Made by a program: the position numbers and the translations under genes | Part shown: piece after piece, positions 49,400 through 58,835 of the stretch | How positions within the stretch are numbered: the stretch's first letter is position 1 | Layout of the letters: each line of letters starts with the position of its first letter | Assembly (NCBI GenBank): GCA_966211795.1 | Contig: CBIHNW010000001.1 | Span: 372,001-436,000, forward strand | Source of the DNA: 21-14-0-10-47-8 sp966211795 | Lineage (GTDB): Bacteria; Bdellovibrionota; Bdellovibrionia; Bdellovibrionales; Bdellovibrionaceae | DNA: 64,000 bases | Reading direction: 5' to 3' | Notes under the pieces: generated by a model | The model's input: only the letters and a program-made list of their open reading frames with translations | Told to the model about the DNA's origin: nothing | The model's database searches: none

Positions 49400-50008
49400 A
49401 TGGAGATCGGTCTGAAAAATCTAAAATACATTCTTACTGATCTTGATGGAGTGATTCGCCATTATCCACGTGACCGCGATCTTGAGCTTCATAAGAAGTA
49501 CCTTCTGCCGCAAGATGCGATCACGGAGGCAGCTTTTGAAAAGCATTTATTGAAGCAAGTCGTTTGTGGTCACATGACGGACGAACAATGGCGGTTGGAA
49601 ATAACCAAGAAAATGACCGATATTTGTTCTCAGCAGGTTGCAGAAAAAGCCGTTATAGAATGGAGCGATTTTCCGGGCCTGGTTGATGGTCGGTATTTAA
49701 ATTACCTAGAGCAGCGCTTTTTTAAAGTCCCGATCGCTTTGTTAACGAATGCGACATCTAGGTTGGGTCGTGATCTGAATTTGTTAGGCCTGACAAATCA
49801 TTTTTCGTATGTGTTTAACTCTTCGGACATGGGTCTTTGCAAGCCAGACCCAGAGATCTTCAACCAAGTGATCCGATCTTTGAGATGTGAACCGTCTGAA
49901 ATTCTTTTTGTCGACGACTCGAGTTCGAACATTCAATCCGCGGAAAAAGCCGGCTTCAACGTTCATCAATATCGAACCTTTGAAGAATTTCAGATCAAGT
50001 TTGGCTGA
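49400..50008 (+). CDS. HAD superfamily hydrolase
   Basis: A 202-residue HAD phosphatase: motif I LTDLDGVIRHY, motif II ALLTNATSR, motif III Lys in LCKPDPEIF, motif IV ILFVDDSSSNIQSAEKAG. The cap is a small helical insertion, as in the beta-phosphoglucomutase-like group. Substrate unknown. It probably shares a transcript with the preceding hypothetical gene. Confidence 0.9.
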   Translation: MEIGLKNLKYILTDLDGVIRHYPRDRDLELHKKYLLPQDAITEAAFEKHLLKQVVCGHMTDEQWRLEITKKMTDICSQQVAEKAVIEWSDFPGLVDGRYLNYLEQRFFKVPIALLTNATSRLGRDLNLLGLTNHFSYVFNSSDMGLCKPDPEIFNQVIRSLRCEPSEILFVDDSSSNIQSAEKAGFNVHQYRTFEEFQIKFG

Positions 50009-50027
50009 CCAGCAGCCCTGCTCTTTC

Positions 50028-50564
50028 CTAATGAGTCCGTTCGACCAGCATTTGCAATTTATCGACTGTCGAGCTCCAACCGCTCACGCAATCATCATGC
50101 AGGGCCTTCGGAATGCCTTCGTGGGTCAAGGTCATGATCGTGCTGTCGCCGCGAGATTCAAAGTCGACTGTGACAAATGTCAAACCCGGCCCTTCCCAAT
50201 TGGGCATGCCGGCTTCTTTTGGTGTGATGGGATTCCCAGATGGATCCGCGAACTGGTCGGTGTAGACGATTTTCTGGTTGGGAATGATTTCCTGATATGT
50301 GCCAGCGCCCCAAACGATGTCACCACCTCGGAGATTCTTCATCCCAAACAGGTATTTTCCACCCACGCGGAAATCAGTTCTCGCGTCAGGACAGGTGAAC
50401 TCTCGCGGTCCCCACCATTGTTGAACCAGTTTTGCATCCGACCACGCTTGCCAAACGCGCTCCACCGGAGCACGAAGTGTTCTCTTCACTTCGACAAGGG
50501 GCGAATTGTCCGTGTTTGTTTTGTGTTCGACTGTTGATGCGGATTGACTGCTTGCCTGTTCCAT
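50028..50564 (-). CDS. SRPBCC (AHSA1-like) domain protein
   Basis: A 178-residue AHSA1-like protein: VEVKRTLRAPVERVWQAWSD, QQWWGPREFTCPD, and SGWSSTVDKLQMLVERTH. I start it at ATG 50564, which has AAAGGA upstream; a TTG-initiated longer frame reaches 50582. It is a single leftward gene between two rightward units. No ArsR partner is adjacent, unlike at 30231. Confidence 0.87.
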   Translation of the reverse strand: MEQASSQSASTVEHKTNTDNSPLVEVKRTLRAPVERVWQAWSDAKLVQQWWGPREFTCPDARTDFRVGGKYLFGMKNLRGGDIVWGAGTYQEIIPNQKIVYTDQFADPSGNPITPKEAGMPNWEGPGLTFVTVDFESRGDSTIMTLTHEGIPKALHDDCVSGWSSTVDKLQMLVERTH

Positions 50565-50738
50565 TTTTAGATCCTTTCGCAAAGTTTCATCTTCACGTTT
50601 TTCAAGATGTGCAAATTACGTACTTGGTGGCTCGATATTTGTTTTGCGTGAAAGCAAAACCGAATGGCGTATCGCTCTATTTTTCTTGAATATGTTATTT
50701 GAAATTTATAAAGTCAGTGCACAAAGAAGGAAAACCAA

Positions 50739-51242
50739 ATGAATTCGCAACCGATTTTTCAATTTAAGAAAATGCTATTAAATTTAGACAGCTGCATGGC
50801 GAAAGCCGCCGCTTACAGCGATCATAAAAAATTCGACGTCAATGTGTTGTCCAATTCCAGACTGGCACCGGACATGTTTCCTTTCACCAAACAGATTCAG
50901 GCCACTTGTGATGCGGCCAAATTTTGCGCGGCCTACCTGGCAGGTCAAACGGCACCCAAACACGAAGATACCGAAACGACCTGGACCGAATTGCGCGAGC
51001 GAATTCGCAAAGCGGTGAGCTACCTGGAAACTTTTAAAGAAAGTGATTTTGCACAAGCTGATTCTGTTCAGGTCAAACCTGGTTGGGCAAAAGGTGCTTG
51101 GCTTCCGGCAAACAATTACCTGAACGAAGTCGCAATTCCGAATTTCTATTTTCATTTGATGGCAGCCTACGCAATTCTTCGTCATGCCGGTGTCGACATC
51201 GGTAAGATGGATTATCTCGGCCACGTCGATATGAAAAGCTAA
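50739..51242 (+). CDS. DUF1993 family protein
   Basis: A 167-residue helical protein of DUF1993: FKKMLLNLDSCMAKAAAYSD, DMFPFTKQIQATCDAAKF, and YLNEVAIPNFYFHLMAAYAI then LRHAGVDIGK. The family resembles DinB-like four-helix bundles, possibly metal-binding. AAGGA precedes the ATG. A 64-residue gene follows 22 bp downstream. Confidence 0.88.
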   Translation: MNSQPIFQFKKMLLNLDSCMAKAAAYSDHKKFDVNVLSNSRLAPDMFPFTKQIQATCDAAKFCAAYLAGQTAPKHEDTETTWTELRERIRKAVSYLETFKESDFAQADSVQVKPGWAKGAWLPANNYLNEVAIPNFYFHLMAAYAILRHAGVDIGKMDYLGHVDMKS

Positions 51243-51264
51243 GATCCGGAGAAAGTTTTCAATC

Positions 51265-51459
51265 ATGAATGAAAACGATTTCGAAGGAACCCTGGTCTTA
51301 GAAAAGCTGGCCGAAATCGGTCAGGTCGATGATTTCTTTGAAGCGATCGACGCGGACGATTTTGAACAAGCCAAAGCCCTGATGAAAAAAGCCAAAATCA
51401 ATTCAGCGACCATCACGATGGTCCTGAATAAGATGAAAGAAGCTGACGGTGAGCATTGA
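51265..51459 (+). CDS. Small acidic hypothetical protein
   Basis: A 64-residue, very acidic, helical protein with GGAG upstream. It reads ENDFEGTLVLEKLAEIGQVD and DDFEQAKALMKKAKINSAT. No family recognised. It probably shares a transcript with the DUF1993 gene. Confidence 0.5.
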   Translation: MNENDFEGTLVLEKLAEIGQVDDFFEAIDADDFEQAKALMKKAKINSATITMVLNKMKEADGEH

Positions 51460-51606
51460 TGCTTGCCGATTGGGCCCGTCGAAGAAATTGACAGTTGGCG
51501 AGCCAAAAATGTCAAGGCCGAGCTTTAAAAGCAATATCGTGAATTAGAGCGAATAAAACTGTTTTGACAATCAGCGACTGGCAACAATCATGCAGCTTTG
51601 TACTGC

Positions 51607-53103
51607 ATGAAGTCCGCAGTCTTTTCGGAACGTATTCGGCTCGCAGGTCCCCACTACCGACATTTGATCATGTCGTGCTTGCTCATTCTTTCTGTAGTTT
51701 CAAATGCGCAAGCGAACTCGGACCTCTGCCAACATGTCTTCAATAGCTACAAAAATTCTGCCTCAGAGAAATCAGCAACTACGGTAAGGACTCTGCAGAA
51801 ACTTGCAAATGCAGCGGGCAAGTCCGATCGCCCGAATCCTAAAGCCATCGAAGTCTCATCGATCCAAGAGGGGGAGGATTACTATGTCGCGCCTTTCGCT
51901 TTCGCAGCCTACGCTCATCTTAAAAAGAGTTTGAATGAACCTGTCAAAATGAAAGCACTCAAGGTCTCCTCAAGTTTCGAACGAGCGATTTGGAAACAAG
52001 GAAAGACGATCATCTACCTGGAAAGTCCCGAAACGGGCCGCATCGCGATTGAAGGTGAGAGGCTGAAGGGGAATGTGTACTCGGTCCCAGACTTTGGAAA
52101 ATTTGCGCCTTTCACGGCTGGAGAATTTGTCGAAATCAAATCGTCGATCGCGATCAAACAGGTGTTTAGGCTGGCGCAACATCCTGAGAGAACAATCGAG
52201 TTGTCCGACGTCATGGATGGCTACATGGGCCGCTTTGTCCGAAGCTTTGACGAAACCCATTACGTCATTCAATTCGAAGACATGGATCGAGATATCATGC
52301 CGACGCAAATCCTGGTGCCGCGAAATTTGGTGCGGGGCCTCACTTCGGGAACAGCCGCGCATTTTAAAAATGCGGTGAAAGAACTTTTGGAAGTGCCGAT
52401 CGAATTTAAAACCGATGAATTGGTTCGCTATCGAAATACAAACGGCAATATTTCGTTGGGCCACTTTCTGCAGGAAAATGGAACTGCCATGACAATCGTG
52501 GATTTGTCGGGCCATCACGTTTCCGTGCCTGCGCACCAGGTCTTTCGCTACATCGAAGGCGATCCGGTAACACCCCAGTACGCGCAAAAGTGGGTGAGAG
52601 AGTATTTTGAACAACCGAACGATCTGATTCTCAATTTTTTAGATGCCGCCGGCAAGTTGAGCTCTCTTTCAGATTTTTCAAGTCTTTCGGCAAAAGAAAA
52701 GCTCGCCACCATGTTGAAATTTTTAATTGCGAACATCCCCTGGAGTTCGAGCGCCTTGCGAGCAGAGTCCGCGGGCCTGCAAAACTTAAATGACATGCTT
52801 TGTGCGGGTGCCGGAGTGTGCCGGCACGTCTCGCTTTTGTTAAATTCAATTTTTTCCGAGCTTGGTTACAGTTCTCGCGTCACGAACTTTTTGAATGCGG
52901 AAGGCGATGGGCATGCATGGTTGGAGGTCGACGTGAAGATGCCGGATGGACAGATGAAGACTTTCGTCGTGGATCCTAGCAATGGAAGCTACGTGAAAAG
53001 TTATGCCGAAGTTGTCGCGCTGGCGGCGAAGAACAAAAATTCAAATGCGGCCAAATGGTACAGTCAGCCAACGCGAACGTACTTTTCTGTAAATCGGCAG
53101 TAA
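51607..53103 (+). CDS. Secreted transglutaminase-like protein
   Basis: A 498-residue exported protein. The signal is SCLLILSVVSNAQA. The C-terminal part (residues about 385-490) carries a transglutaminase-like core: CAGAGVCRHVSLLLNSIFSE with the catalytic Cys, DGHAWLEVDV with His, and FVVDPSNGSY with Asp. The N-terminal 350 residues are of unknown, beta-rich type. The start is unclear because the ATGs at 51607 and 51670 both lack good ribosome sites; the latter gives a tighter signal peptide. Confidence 0.72.
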   Translation: MKSAVFSERIRLAGPHYRHLIMSCLLILSVVSNAQANSDLCQHVFNSYKNSASEKSATTVRTLQKLANAAGKSDRPNPKAIEVSSIQEGEDYYVAPFAFAAYAHLKKSLNEPVKMKALKVSSSFERAIWKQGKTIIYLESPETGRIAIEGERLKGNVYSVPDFGKFAPFTAGEFVEIKSSIAIKQVFRLAQHPERTIELSDVMDGYMGRFVRSFDETHYVIQFEDMDRDIMPTQILVPRNLVRGLTSGTAAHFKNAVKELLEVPIEFKTDELVRYRNTNGNISLGHFLQENGTAMTIVDLSGHHVSVPAHQVFRYIEGDPVTPQYAQKWVREYFEQPNDLILNFLDAAGKLSSLSDFSSLSAKEKLATMLKFLIANIPWSSSALRAESAGLQNLNDMLCAGAGVCRHVSLLLNSIFSELGYSSRVTNFLNAEGDGHAWLEVDVKMPDGQMKTFVVDPSNGSYVKSYAEVVALAAKNKNSNAAKWYSQPTRTYFSVNRQ

Positions 53104-53261
53104 TATTTCTTTTCATCTCGAGCACAAGCCATTTGGAAATTCATATCGTTAGGTGAAGGTGGGTATCCGTGCTAAGGTACCTAACAGTTACTGCTAGTTT
53201 CGAGTCTATGTTCATAGTGTTCATTCCTCCAAAATAGCGCTCTAAGCCTTTAGGAGGTCAT

Positions 53262-53561
53262 ATGAGTAAAAAATTGTACGTTGGTAATCTTCCCTATTCC
53301 GCAACTGATGAATCATTAGCCCAAGCATTTTCCGAGTGCGGAACGGTTCAGTCCGCGAAAGTGATCATGGATCGCGAATCAGGTCGCAGCAAAGGTTTTG
53401 CCTTTGTGGAAATGTCGACCGATACAGAAGCTGCGAATTCGATTGGTCGATTCAACGGCACGAACTTGGATGGTCGCGCATTGAATGTCAGCGAAGCGAA
53501 ACCGCAAGCTCCTCGCACAGAGGGATCGCGCGGTGGCTTCGGTGCTCGCCGATCTTACTGA
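53262..53561 (+). CDS. RRM-type RNA-binding protein
   Basis: A 99-residue protein: one RNA recognition motif with RNP2 (KLYVGNLPY) and RNP1 (SKGFAFVEM), then a short Arg/Gly-rich tail (GSRGGFGARRSY). Similar proteins in proteobacteria and cyanobacteria are cold-inducible. AGGAGG lies before the ATG. A 150-bp leader precedes it, and a strong terminator follows (53599-53627). Confidence 0.93.
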   Translation: MSKKLYVGNLPYSATDESLAQAFSECGTVQSAKVIMDRESGRSKGFAFVEMSTDTEAANSIGRFNGTNLDGRALNVSEAKPQAPRTEGSRGGFGARRSY

Positions 53562-53598
53562 TCAGAGACTGATGTCTTCAATGAAAATTGAATTTAAG

Positions 53599-53627
53599 CC
53601 GACCTGAAAAGGTCGGTTTTTATTTTT
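53599..53627 (+). terminator. Rho-independent terminator
   Basis: CCGACCT-GAAA-AGGTCGG followed by TTTTTATTTTT, 38 bp after the RRM gene stop. It separates this gene from the FKBP gene. Confidence 0.88.
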
Positions 53628-53642
53628 ACAGATAGGATTTGT

Positions 53643-54113
53643 ATGAGCATACAGGTGATTTCATTTAACTGCGTTTTAAAAAATAAAGCCGGCAAATTCA
53701 TCAGCTCGACATTCAACCGCGATGTCCTGGCAACATCCAAGGACCCCAACGCCATGTTGGCCGGTCTTGCCAATGGATTGAAAGATTTAAAAAAAGGAGA
53801 GAAGCGTACGATTTCTCTTTCGGCAGAAGAAGCTTACGGACTTTATGATCCTCAGAAAGTCATTCTATATCCCAAAAAGAAAATGAACCAAAAGCTCGCG
53901 GTCGGTGAATCCATCACGATCATTGGTAAAAGCGGGAAAAGTCGACTGTACCGCGTCCTGCAGTACCATGATGACATGGTCAGCCTGGATGGAAATCATC
54001 CATTGGCAGGACAAGATTTGATATTTGAAATTGAAACGATCGACGCGCGCGAGGCCACGCGTGAGGAAGTGGACGAGTCCGTTCACGCGTTCCACACAAA
54101 CTTATTGCATTAG
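53643..54113 (+). CDS. FKBP-type peptidyl-prolyl isomerase (SlyD-like)
   Basis: A 156-residue protein with the FKBP/SlyD pattern: NAMLAGLANGLKDLKKGEKR, the SAEEAYGLYDPQ loop and an insert domain, then HPLAGQDLIFEIETIDAREA. It folds proline-containing proteins in the cytosol; no signal peptide is seen. AGGA precedes the ATG. The His-rich metal tail of E. coli SlyD is absent. Confidence 0.88.
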   Translation: MSIQVISFNCVLKNKAGKFISSTFNRDVLATSKDPNAMLAGLANGLKDLKKGEKRTISLSAEEAYGLYDPQKVILYPKKKMNQKLAVGESITIIGKSGKSRLYRVLQYHDDMVSLDGNHPLAGQDLIFEIETIDAREATREEVDESVHAFHTNLLH

Positions 54114-54274
54114 CGCCACGCGGAATTTCTTCGAAAAAAAATCTTTCTGACGTACGACAATTATTTGCGTCATATTTCGCAAGGTGGAAAAAAAAAGTTC
54201 TGCTGAGAAGCCATTAAAGCACAGTACATAATATTTTGATTGATCGTGCCATAAGCCGTTGTTAATTTTTTTTC

Positions 54275-55771
54275 ATGAAAAATCAGAAAAATACAGAATC
54301 GAAAAAGAAGAGCGGCTGGAGTCTTGAGAAAAAAGCAATGATCGCGCTGTCGTTGATCTTTGTGTGCGTGCTTGGTGCGGCGTGGGTTTACGCGATGAAT
54401 TTGAAAAAAACAATTGCCACCAGCAACGCCGTCGTCAGCGTGGATGTGCGGGCCTTGGTCGACGTTGAAAAAATGCGCAATCTGGGCCAATCCCAAATCG
54501 ATAACAGCCTTTCATTTTTTCTTTTAGGCTCGACAACTTTGATGGACGAGCAAAAAGAAGCGAAACAAGCGCTCGCCGAAGCTCTCGAAAATTTTCCGAA
54601 ACAGTACAACCTTCCTCAGGCTTCGGACATCATCAAACGCATTCAGAACCTGCAAACTCAGCAACAAGAAATTTTCGACCAGGCGATGGAATTTCGGGCG
54701 AAACAAACGGAATCGAAAATCGTTGGTCAGTTCTATCGTTCCAAAACAAAACCGATCCAAGAGCAACTCAATAAGTCCTTCGATGAGATCGTGGCCCTGC
54801 ACAATGCAGAACTCGATCGTGACCGCAACCGGGCGCAAACGGCAGCCCTCAGCGCCGAATCACAAATTCCAGAAGGGATGACTTGGTTCACGGCTTTGAC
54901 CGCCGCACTGTTTGCCGGAATGGCCTTGTTGGTGATGCGCATGCTGGGTGTTCGCTCTCGAAACTTGGCGGAAAGAGATCGCCTTTATCTCGAAACACAA
55001 AAAGCATTGCAGACTCGGGATGAATTGATGGCCGCCATCGCCTCGGATCTCAAAACTCCGTTGGGGGAAATGACGGAAATCGCAGAGGACATGAAGGGCG
55101 CCATCGAACCCGCACAAATCAGCGATGGCATCGAAATGATTCAGAGCTCTGTTGGGATTATCGACGCTCATCTAAAAGATATTTTGGATGAAGCAAAGGC
55201 CACGACGGGACATATGATCCTGCGCTTAGATCAATTGGGAATCGATACCGTTCTAGATGATGCCCGACGCATGCTGCAGCCAGTGGCAAAACAGCATGAC
55301 ATCCGTCTGGAATTCAATTCCGTCAATCCTCCGGTGCTGGCCTTTATGGACCGCGAGCGAGTGATGCGAGTCCTGGCGAATCTCGTTGGTAACGCCATCA
55401 AGTTCAGTCCGAAGAACAGCAAAGTGATCGTCAAGGTTCGCAGTGACCAACAATTTGTCTACGTATCTGTCAAAGACAGTGGCCCCGGAATTCCGGAAAA
55501 ACAAATCCCGGATATTTTCAATCATTTCTGGCAAGCACGCTCGACGGCTGATCAAGGAGCCGGCGTCGGTCTTGCCATCGTGAAAACGATTGTCGAAGCT
55601 CATGGCGGTACGGTCAGTGCCGACAGCCACGGCGGCAACGGGAGTACGTTTACTTTTTCTTTACCACGGAGGCGTCCGGCCGGTGCTCATTTGGGGAAAA
55701 CGGTCGCCTCGACGGTGCGCTTAAAGAAATCAAAGACGGATGCGGAAGCCAACGAAGGCGTCACCCATTAG
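54275..55771 (+). CDS. Membrane histidine kinase-like protein lacking the H-box histidine
   Basis: A 498-residue protein with two transmembrane helices (residues about 25-42 and 207-228) and a four-helix-bundle-like periplasmic sensor. The HisKA region reads MAAIASDLKTPLGEM at 252-266; the usual His before Asp-Leu is missing. The GHKL ATPase is intact: N-box ANLVGNAIKFSPKN, G1 DSGPGIPEKQI, F-box IFNHFWQA, G2 GVGLAIVKTIVEAHGG. It may be a pseudokinase-like regulator. There is no adjacent response regulator, and an OsmC gene follows 12 bp later. Confidence 0.9.
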   Translation: MKNQKNTESKKKSGWSLEKKAMIALSLIFVCVLGAAWVYAMNLKKTIATSNAVVSVDVRALVDVEKMRNLGQSQIDNSLSFFLLGSTTLMDEQKEAKQALAEALENFPKQYNLPQASDIIKRIQNLQTQQQEIFDQAMEFRAKQTESKIVGQFYRSKTKPIQEQLNKSFDEIVALHNAELDRDRNRAQTAALSAESQIPEGMTWFTALTAALFAGMALLVMRMLGVRSRNLAERDRLYLETQKALQTRDELMAAIASDLKTPLGEMTEIAEDMKGAIEPAQISDGIEMIQSSVGIIDAHLKDILDEAKATTGHMILRLDQLGIDTVLDDARRMLQPVAKQHDIRLEFNSVNPPVLAFMDRERVMRVLANLVGNAIKFSPKNSKVIVKVRSDQQFVYVSVKDSGPGIPEKQIPDIFNHFWQARSTADQGAGVGLAIVKTIVEAHGGTVSADSHGGNGSTFTFSLPRRRPAGAHLGKTVASTVRLKKSKTDAEANEGVTH

Positions 55772-55783
55772 AAACGAGAATTT

Positions 55784-56221
55784 ATGAGAGCCAAAGTCAC
55801 CAGAGTCGCCGAGCATCACTTCTTATTTCACGTGCGGGGAATGGAGGGCTCTATCGATGTGCCTGCAGATCTGAAAGACGCGAAAGGTCCCAGCCCCAAG
55901 GAGTTGGCGCTCGCCGCACTTTGTGGCTGCACCGGCACGGATGTCGTTGATCTGATGGCCAAGTTTCAGGTCAGTTATGATTCATTCGAGCTCGAGGCTC
56001 GAGCTGACCTGACGGATCACCATCCTAAAATTTTCAAACAAATTGATTTGTCCTATAAAGTGACGGGTGCCAAAGGAGATTTGGCGATGGTTGCGGAAGC
56101 GGTGAAGCGGTCGACCCATCAGTACAGCGGCATGGCGGCCATGTTATCGAAGGCCTGTCCCATACAATACGTGGTTCTGGTCAATGGAGAAAACATTGCC
56201 CAAGGCGAAGCCAGCTTCTAA
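55784..56221 (+). CDS. OsmC family protein
   Basis: A 145-residue OsmC/Ohr-type protein with the catalytic Cys residues in AALCGCTGTDVVDLM and in MLSKACPIQY. Such proteins reduce organic peroxides through a Cys pair. It starts 12 bp after the kinase-like gene, so the two may be co-expressed, linking redox stress to that sensor. Confidence 0.88.
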   Translation: MRAKVTRVAEHHFLFHVRGMEGSIDVPADLKDAKGPSPKELALAALCGCTGTDVVDLMAKFQVSYDSFELEARADLTDHHPKIFKQIDLSYKVTGAKGDLAMVAEAVKRSTHQYSGMAAMLSKACPIQYVVLVNGENIAQGEASF

Positions 56222-56360
56222 GAGCCAACGGTGACGACCGCGTCCGAAATGGAGCCCCAACTTGCGGCCAGATGTCGCGAAATCGGCATTATCAAATTGA
56301 TTTCTATCTAGTTTTCGAAGGTATAGTGAAAAAAACATATTCCTTGATCGGAGAATTCTA

Positions 56361-56954
56361 ATGACTGATTTGCAAAAAGCCGAAAATGAACTTTATGAAC
56401 TGACACAAAAAGTTGCGGCTTTGAGAAAAGCCAATCCGCCAACACCGGTGAAGAATTATTCCTTTCAAACGGCCGAAGGCAAAGTCAGTCTATTAGATTT
56501 GTTTGCGGGTAAAGAGACTCTATTCCTGGTTCATAACATGGGACAAGGCTGCCGGTACTGCACCTTGTGGGCGGATGGATTGAATGGATTTGTCCCGCAT
56601 GTCGAGAGCACCTTCGCCTTTGCGCTGGTCTCAAAAGACGACCCCGCGACCCAACGTCAGTTTGCGAATTCTCGAGGTTGGAGATTTCGCATGGCTTCGC
56701 ACGGTGGCGGTGAGTATCTCACGGAACAATCTGTCGAGACGGGCAAAGGCAATATGCCAGGCATGGTTTGCTATATTCGCAACGGTGATCAAATTTTTCG
56801 CAAAAATTCCGTGGTCTTCGGACCGGGTGACGAGTTTTGTTCAATTTGGAATTTGATCAGCTTAGCCGGAGTTTCCACCGAAGAGTGGACGCCGCAATAC
56901 AATTATTGGAAGCGTCCCGAGAAATTGGAAGATGGCGGTCAGAATCTAACTTAA
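56361..56954 (+). CDS. DUF899 thioredoxin-like protein
   Basis: A 197-residue DUF899 protein with a thioredoxin-like fold: VHNMGQGCRYCTLWADGLNG carries the CxxC (CRYC) motif, then FALVSKDDPATQRQFANSRG and RKNSVVFGPGDEFC. It is probably a thiol-redox enzyme. CGGAGA precedes the ATG. Upstream 56222-56360 shows no other feature. Confidence 0.88.
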   Translation: MTDLQKAENELYELTQKVAALRKANPPTPVKNYSFQTAEGKVSLLDLFAGKETLFLVHNMGQGCRYCTLWADGLNGFVPHVESTFAFALVSKDDPATQRQFANSRGWRFRMASHGGGEYLTEQSVETGKGNMPGMVCYIRNGDQIFRKNSVVFGPGDEFCSIWNLISLAGVSTEEWTPQYNYWKRPEKLEDGGQNLT

Positions 56955-57062
56955 AAACAATTCCGGCCGAGCCGTCCCGGCCGTCGTTTCTCTAACTTGC
57001 ATGAAGCATGACGAAAGAACCGCGAGCTAACAAGGCAAGTCTTTCGAATCGTTTTGCGAAGA

Positions 57063-58559
57063 TCAATTCGGCAAAACGAAACTCTCCGTGACGTTGCAGT
57101 TTTCCAGAAAAATTTCATCATGCGAGATCAGCAAAAGCGCTCCGCGGAATTCGCGGAGCAGATTTTCCAGAAATTCAATGTTCACCAGATCCAAGTTGTT
57201 GGTGGGTTCATCCAGAATCAAAAGTTCAGGCTTTTCGGTGCTCAAGAGACCGCACGCAAGCGCGGCCCGCAATCTTTCGCCACCACTCAGGGTACCAACG
57301 GTTTGAAAGACACTGTCTTTCGTGAATAAAAATTTGGCCAAACCGTTTCGCAAATCGCTTTCGCTAGCGTGGGAACTTTCGCGAACATTTTCCAAAACCG
57401 TTTTTGCATCATCGAGCATGGCGCATCGCTGGTCCAAGTACATACTTCGCAAAGAACCCAAGCGGAGTTCACCTCTTGTTTGCAGCTTTTCCCCAATGAT
57501 GGCGCGTAGGAGCGTGGATTTTCCTGTGCCATTGCTGCCTTTGAGAGCCAGGCGAATGTTCCCGCGCCAGGAAAAATGGAGGTCCTCATGATAAATCCAG
57601 TCTTCATACCGAATGTTGAATCCATTTGCTTCGGCCACCAACTTTTGAGAGGGAATTTCTAAGCCGACCAATTCAGCGTACATCAGTGGGTCGGCTTTTA
57701 ATTCTGAATAGGCATCAAAAGCGTCGCGTGCGGCTTGTTGCGCATTCTCAAAAGTTGCCACATCGATTTTTCCAGTCGTTGATTGAGCCTTCCGTTTTCT
57801 GGCTCCCAATAATATCTTAGGGATTCCACCACGTGTCGCCGTCGCCGAGCCGCGACGGTTTCGCTTCTCCTGACGCATTTTTTGCTCGTTTCTTTCCAGC
57901 AAAGCGGCGTCCCGTTCGCGTGTGGCAGAGACCAGCGCAGCTCTTAAATGTTCCCTCTCTTGTTGTTTCGCTTCCTGATAAGCGTCCCAGCCTGCACCGA
58001 ATTTGGATAGACCGCGATTTGAGAGCTCAAGGACTTCATCACAAAGACGCAAACATTCACGGTCATGGGAAATGATGAGGGCGCCTCCTTCGAATTCTTG
58101 TAAAAACTGGAGCAAGGCTTGGCGACCGCTGCGATCCAGGTCATTGGTGGGCTCATCCAAAATTAGGAAATCATCTTGGATCGCTCGGGCCAGGCGGACG
58201 CGCATCCACTGCCCACCGCTGAGATGCGTGCACAAAGTTTGTCGCTGAATCTCTTCGAGAAGCTTTTCCCCCAACAGGGACCAGCTGTAATCCAGAGCCA
58301 AATATTGATCAACGCTGACCGCTTCCGGCAGCAGGCGCTGGGGAAAAAAGTTAAGTGTACCGTTTCGCCGAATCTGGCCTTCGCTTGGCGCGAGCTCACC
58401 CGCCAACAGTCTTGCCAGACATGTTTTGCCAACTCCATTCGGACCTACCAAAGCGGTGCGTTTTCGGTCCAATGAAAAGTTTAAATCTGTCAAGAGCGCG
58501 CGACCATTTCCGGTTTCGAACGAAACATGGCTGACAATTGCGACGGATGTCGATTGCAT
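57063..58559 (-). CDS. ABC-F family ATPase
   Basis: A 498-residue protein with two ABC ATPase domains and no membrane segment. Walker A sites are GPNGVGKT and GSNGTGKS; signatures are LSGGQWMRV and LSGGERLRA; Walker B sites end LDEPTNDLD and LDEPTNNLD. A charged linker (REHLRAALVSATRERDAA, EKRNRRGSATATRGG) joins them. ABC-F proteins bind the ribosomal E-site, in translation repair or antibiotic resistance. GAGG lies before the ATG. A hairpin in its leader might be an attenuator. Confidence 0.94.
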   Translation of the reverse strand: MQSTSVAIVSHVSFETGNGRALLTDLNFSLDRKRTALVGPNGVGKTCLARLLAGELAPSEGQIRRNGTLNFFPQRLLPEAVSVDQYLALDYSWSLLGEKLLEEIQRQTLCTHLSGGQWMRVRLARAIQDDFLILDEPTNDLDRSGRQALLQFLQEFEGGALIISHDRECLRLCDEVLELSNRGLSKFGAGWDAYQEAKQQEREHLRAALVSATRERDAALLERNEQKMRQEKRNRRGSATATRGGIPKILLGARKRKAQSTTGKIDVATFENAQQAARDAFDAYSELKADPLMYAELVGLEIPSQKLVAEANGFNIRYEDWIYHEDLHFSWRGNIRLALKGSNGTGKSTLLRAIIGEKLQTRGELRLGSLRSMYLDQRCAMLDDAKTVLENVRESSHASESDLRNGLAKFLFTKDSVFQTVGTLSGGERLRAALACGLLSTEKPELLILDEPTNNLDLVNIEFLENLLREFRGALLLISHDEIFLENCNVTESFVLPN

Positions 58560-58633
58560 AAATAAACCTCGAGCACGATGTGCGTAATTTGAAAGAAAAG
58601 AAAAGCTTCAAATGGGTTTATTTATGCTTCCAT

Positions 58634-58661
58634 AGATCTCTGGATTTGAGCCCAGAGATCT
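58634..58661 (-). promoter_or_regulatory. Hairpin in ABC-F upstream region
   Basis: AGATCTCTGG / CCAGAGATCT (8-base loop), 75-100 bp before the ABC-F start. It lacks a T-run on either strand, so an RNA attenuator or protein site is only possible. Otherwise the 58560-58835 gap shows no gene. Confidence 0.3.
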
Positions 58662-58835
58662 TTAGAATAAACGCAATGGCGGAATTTTTCAAGAGGGCTA
58701 CGATCCAATATCAGTGTCTCAGCCGGTCAGCATGTCAAATAGAAGGAATTGAATTTGATTGCGCCACCCGGAAAATGAGGGATGATGAAGGGGGCACCAT
58801 CTGAAAATGGGACATTGATAAATGCCAGGAATCGA

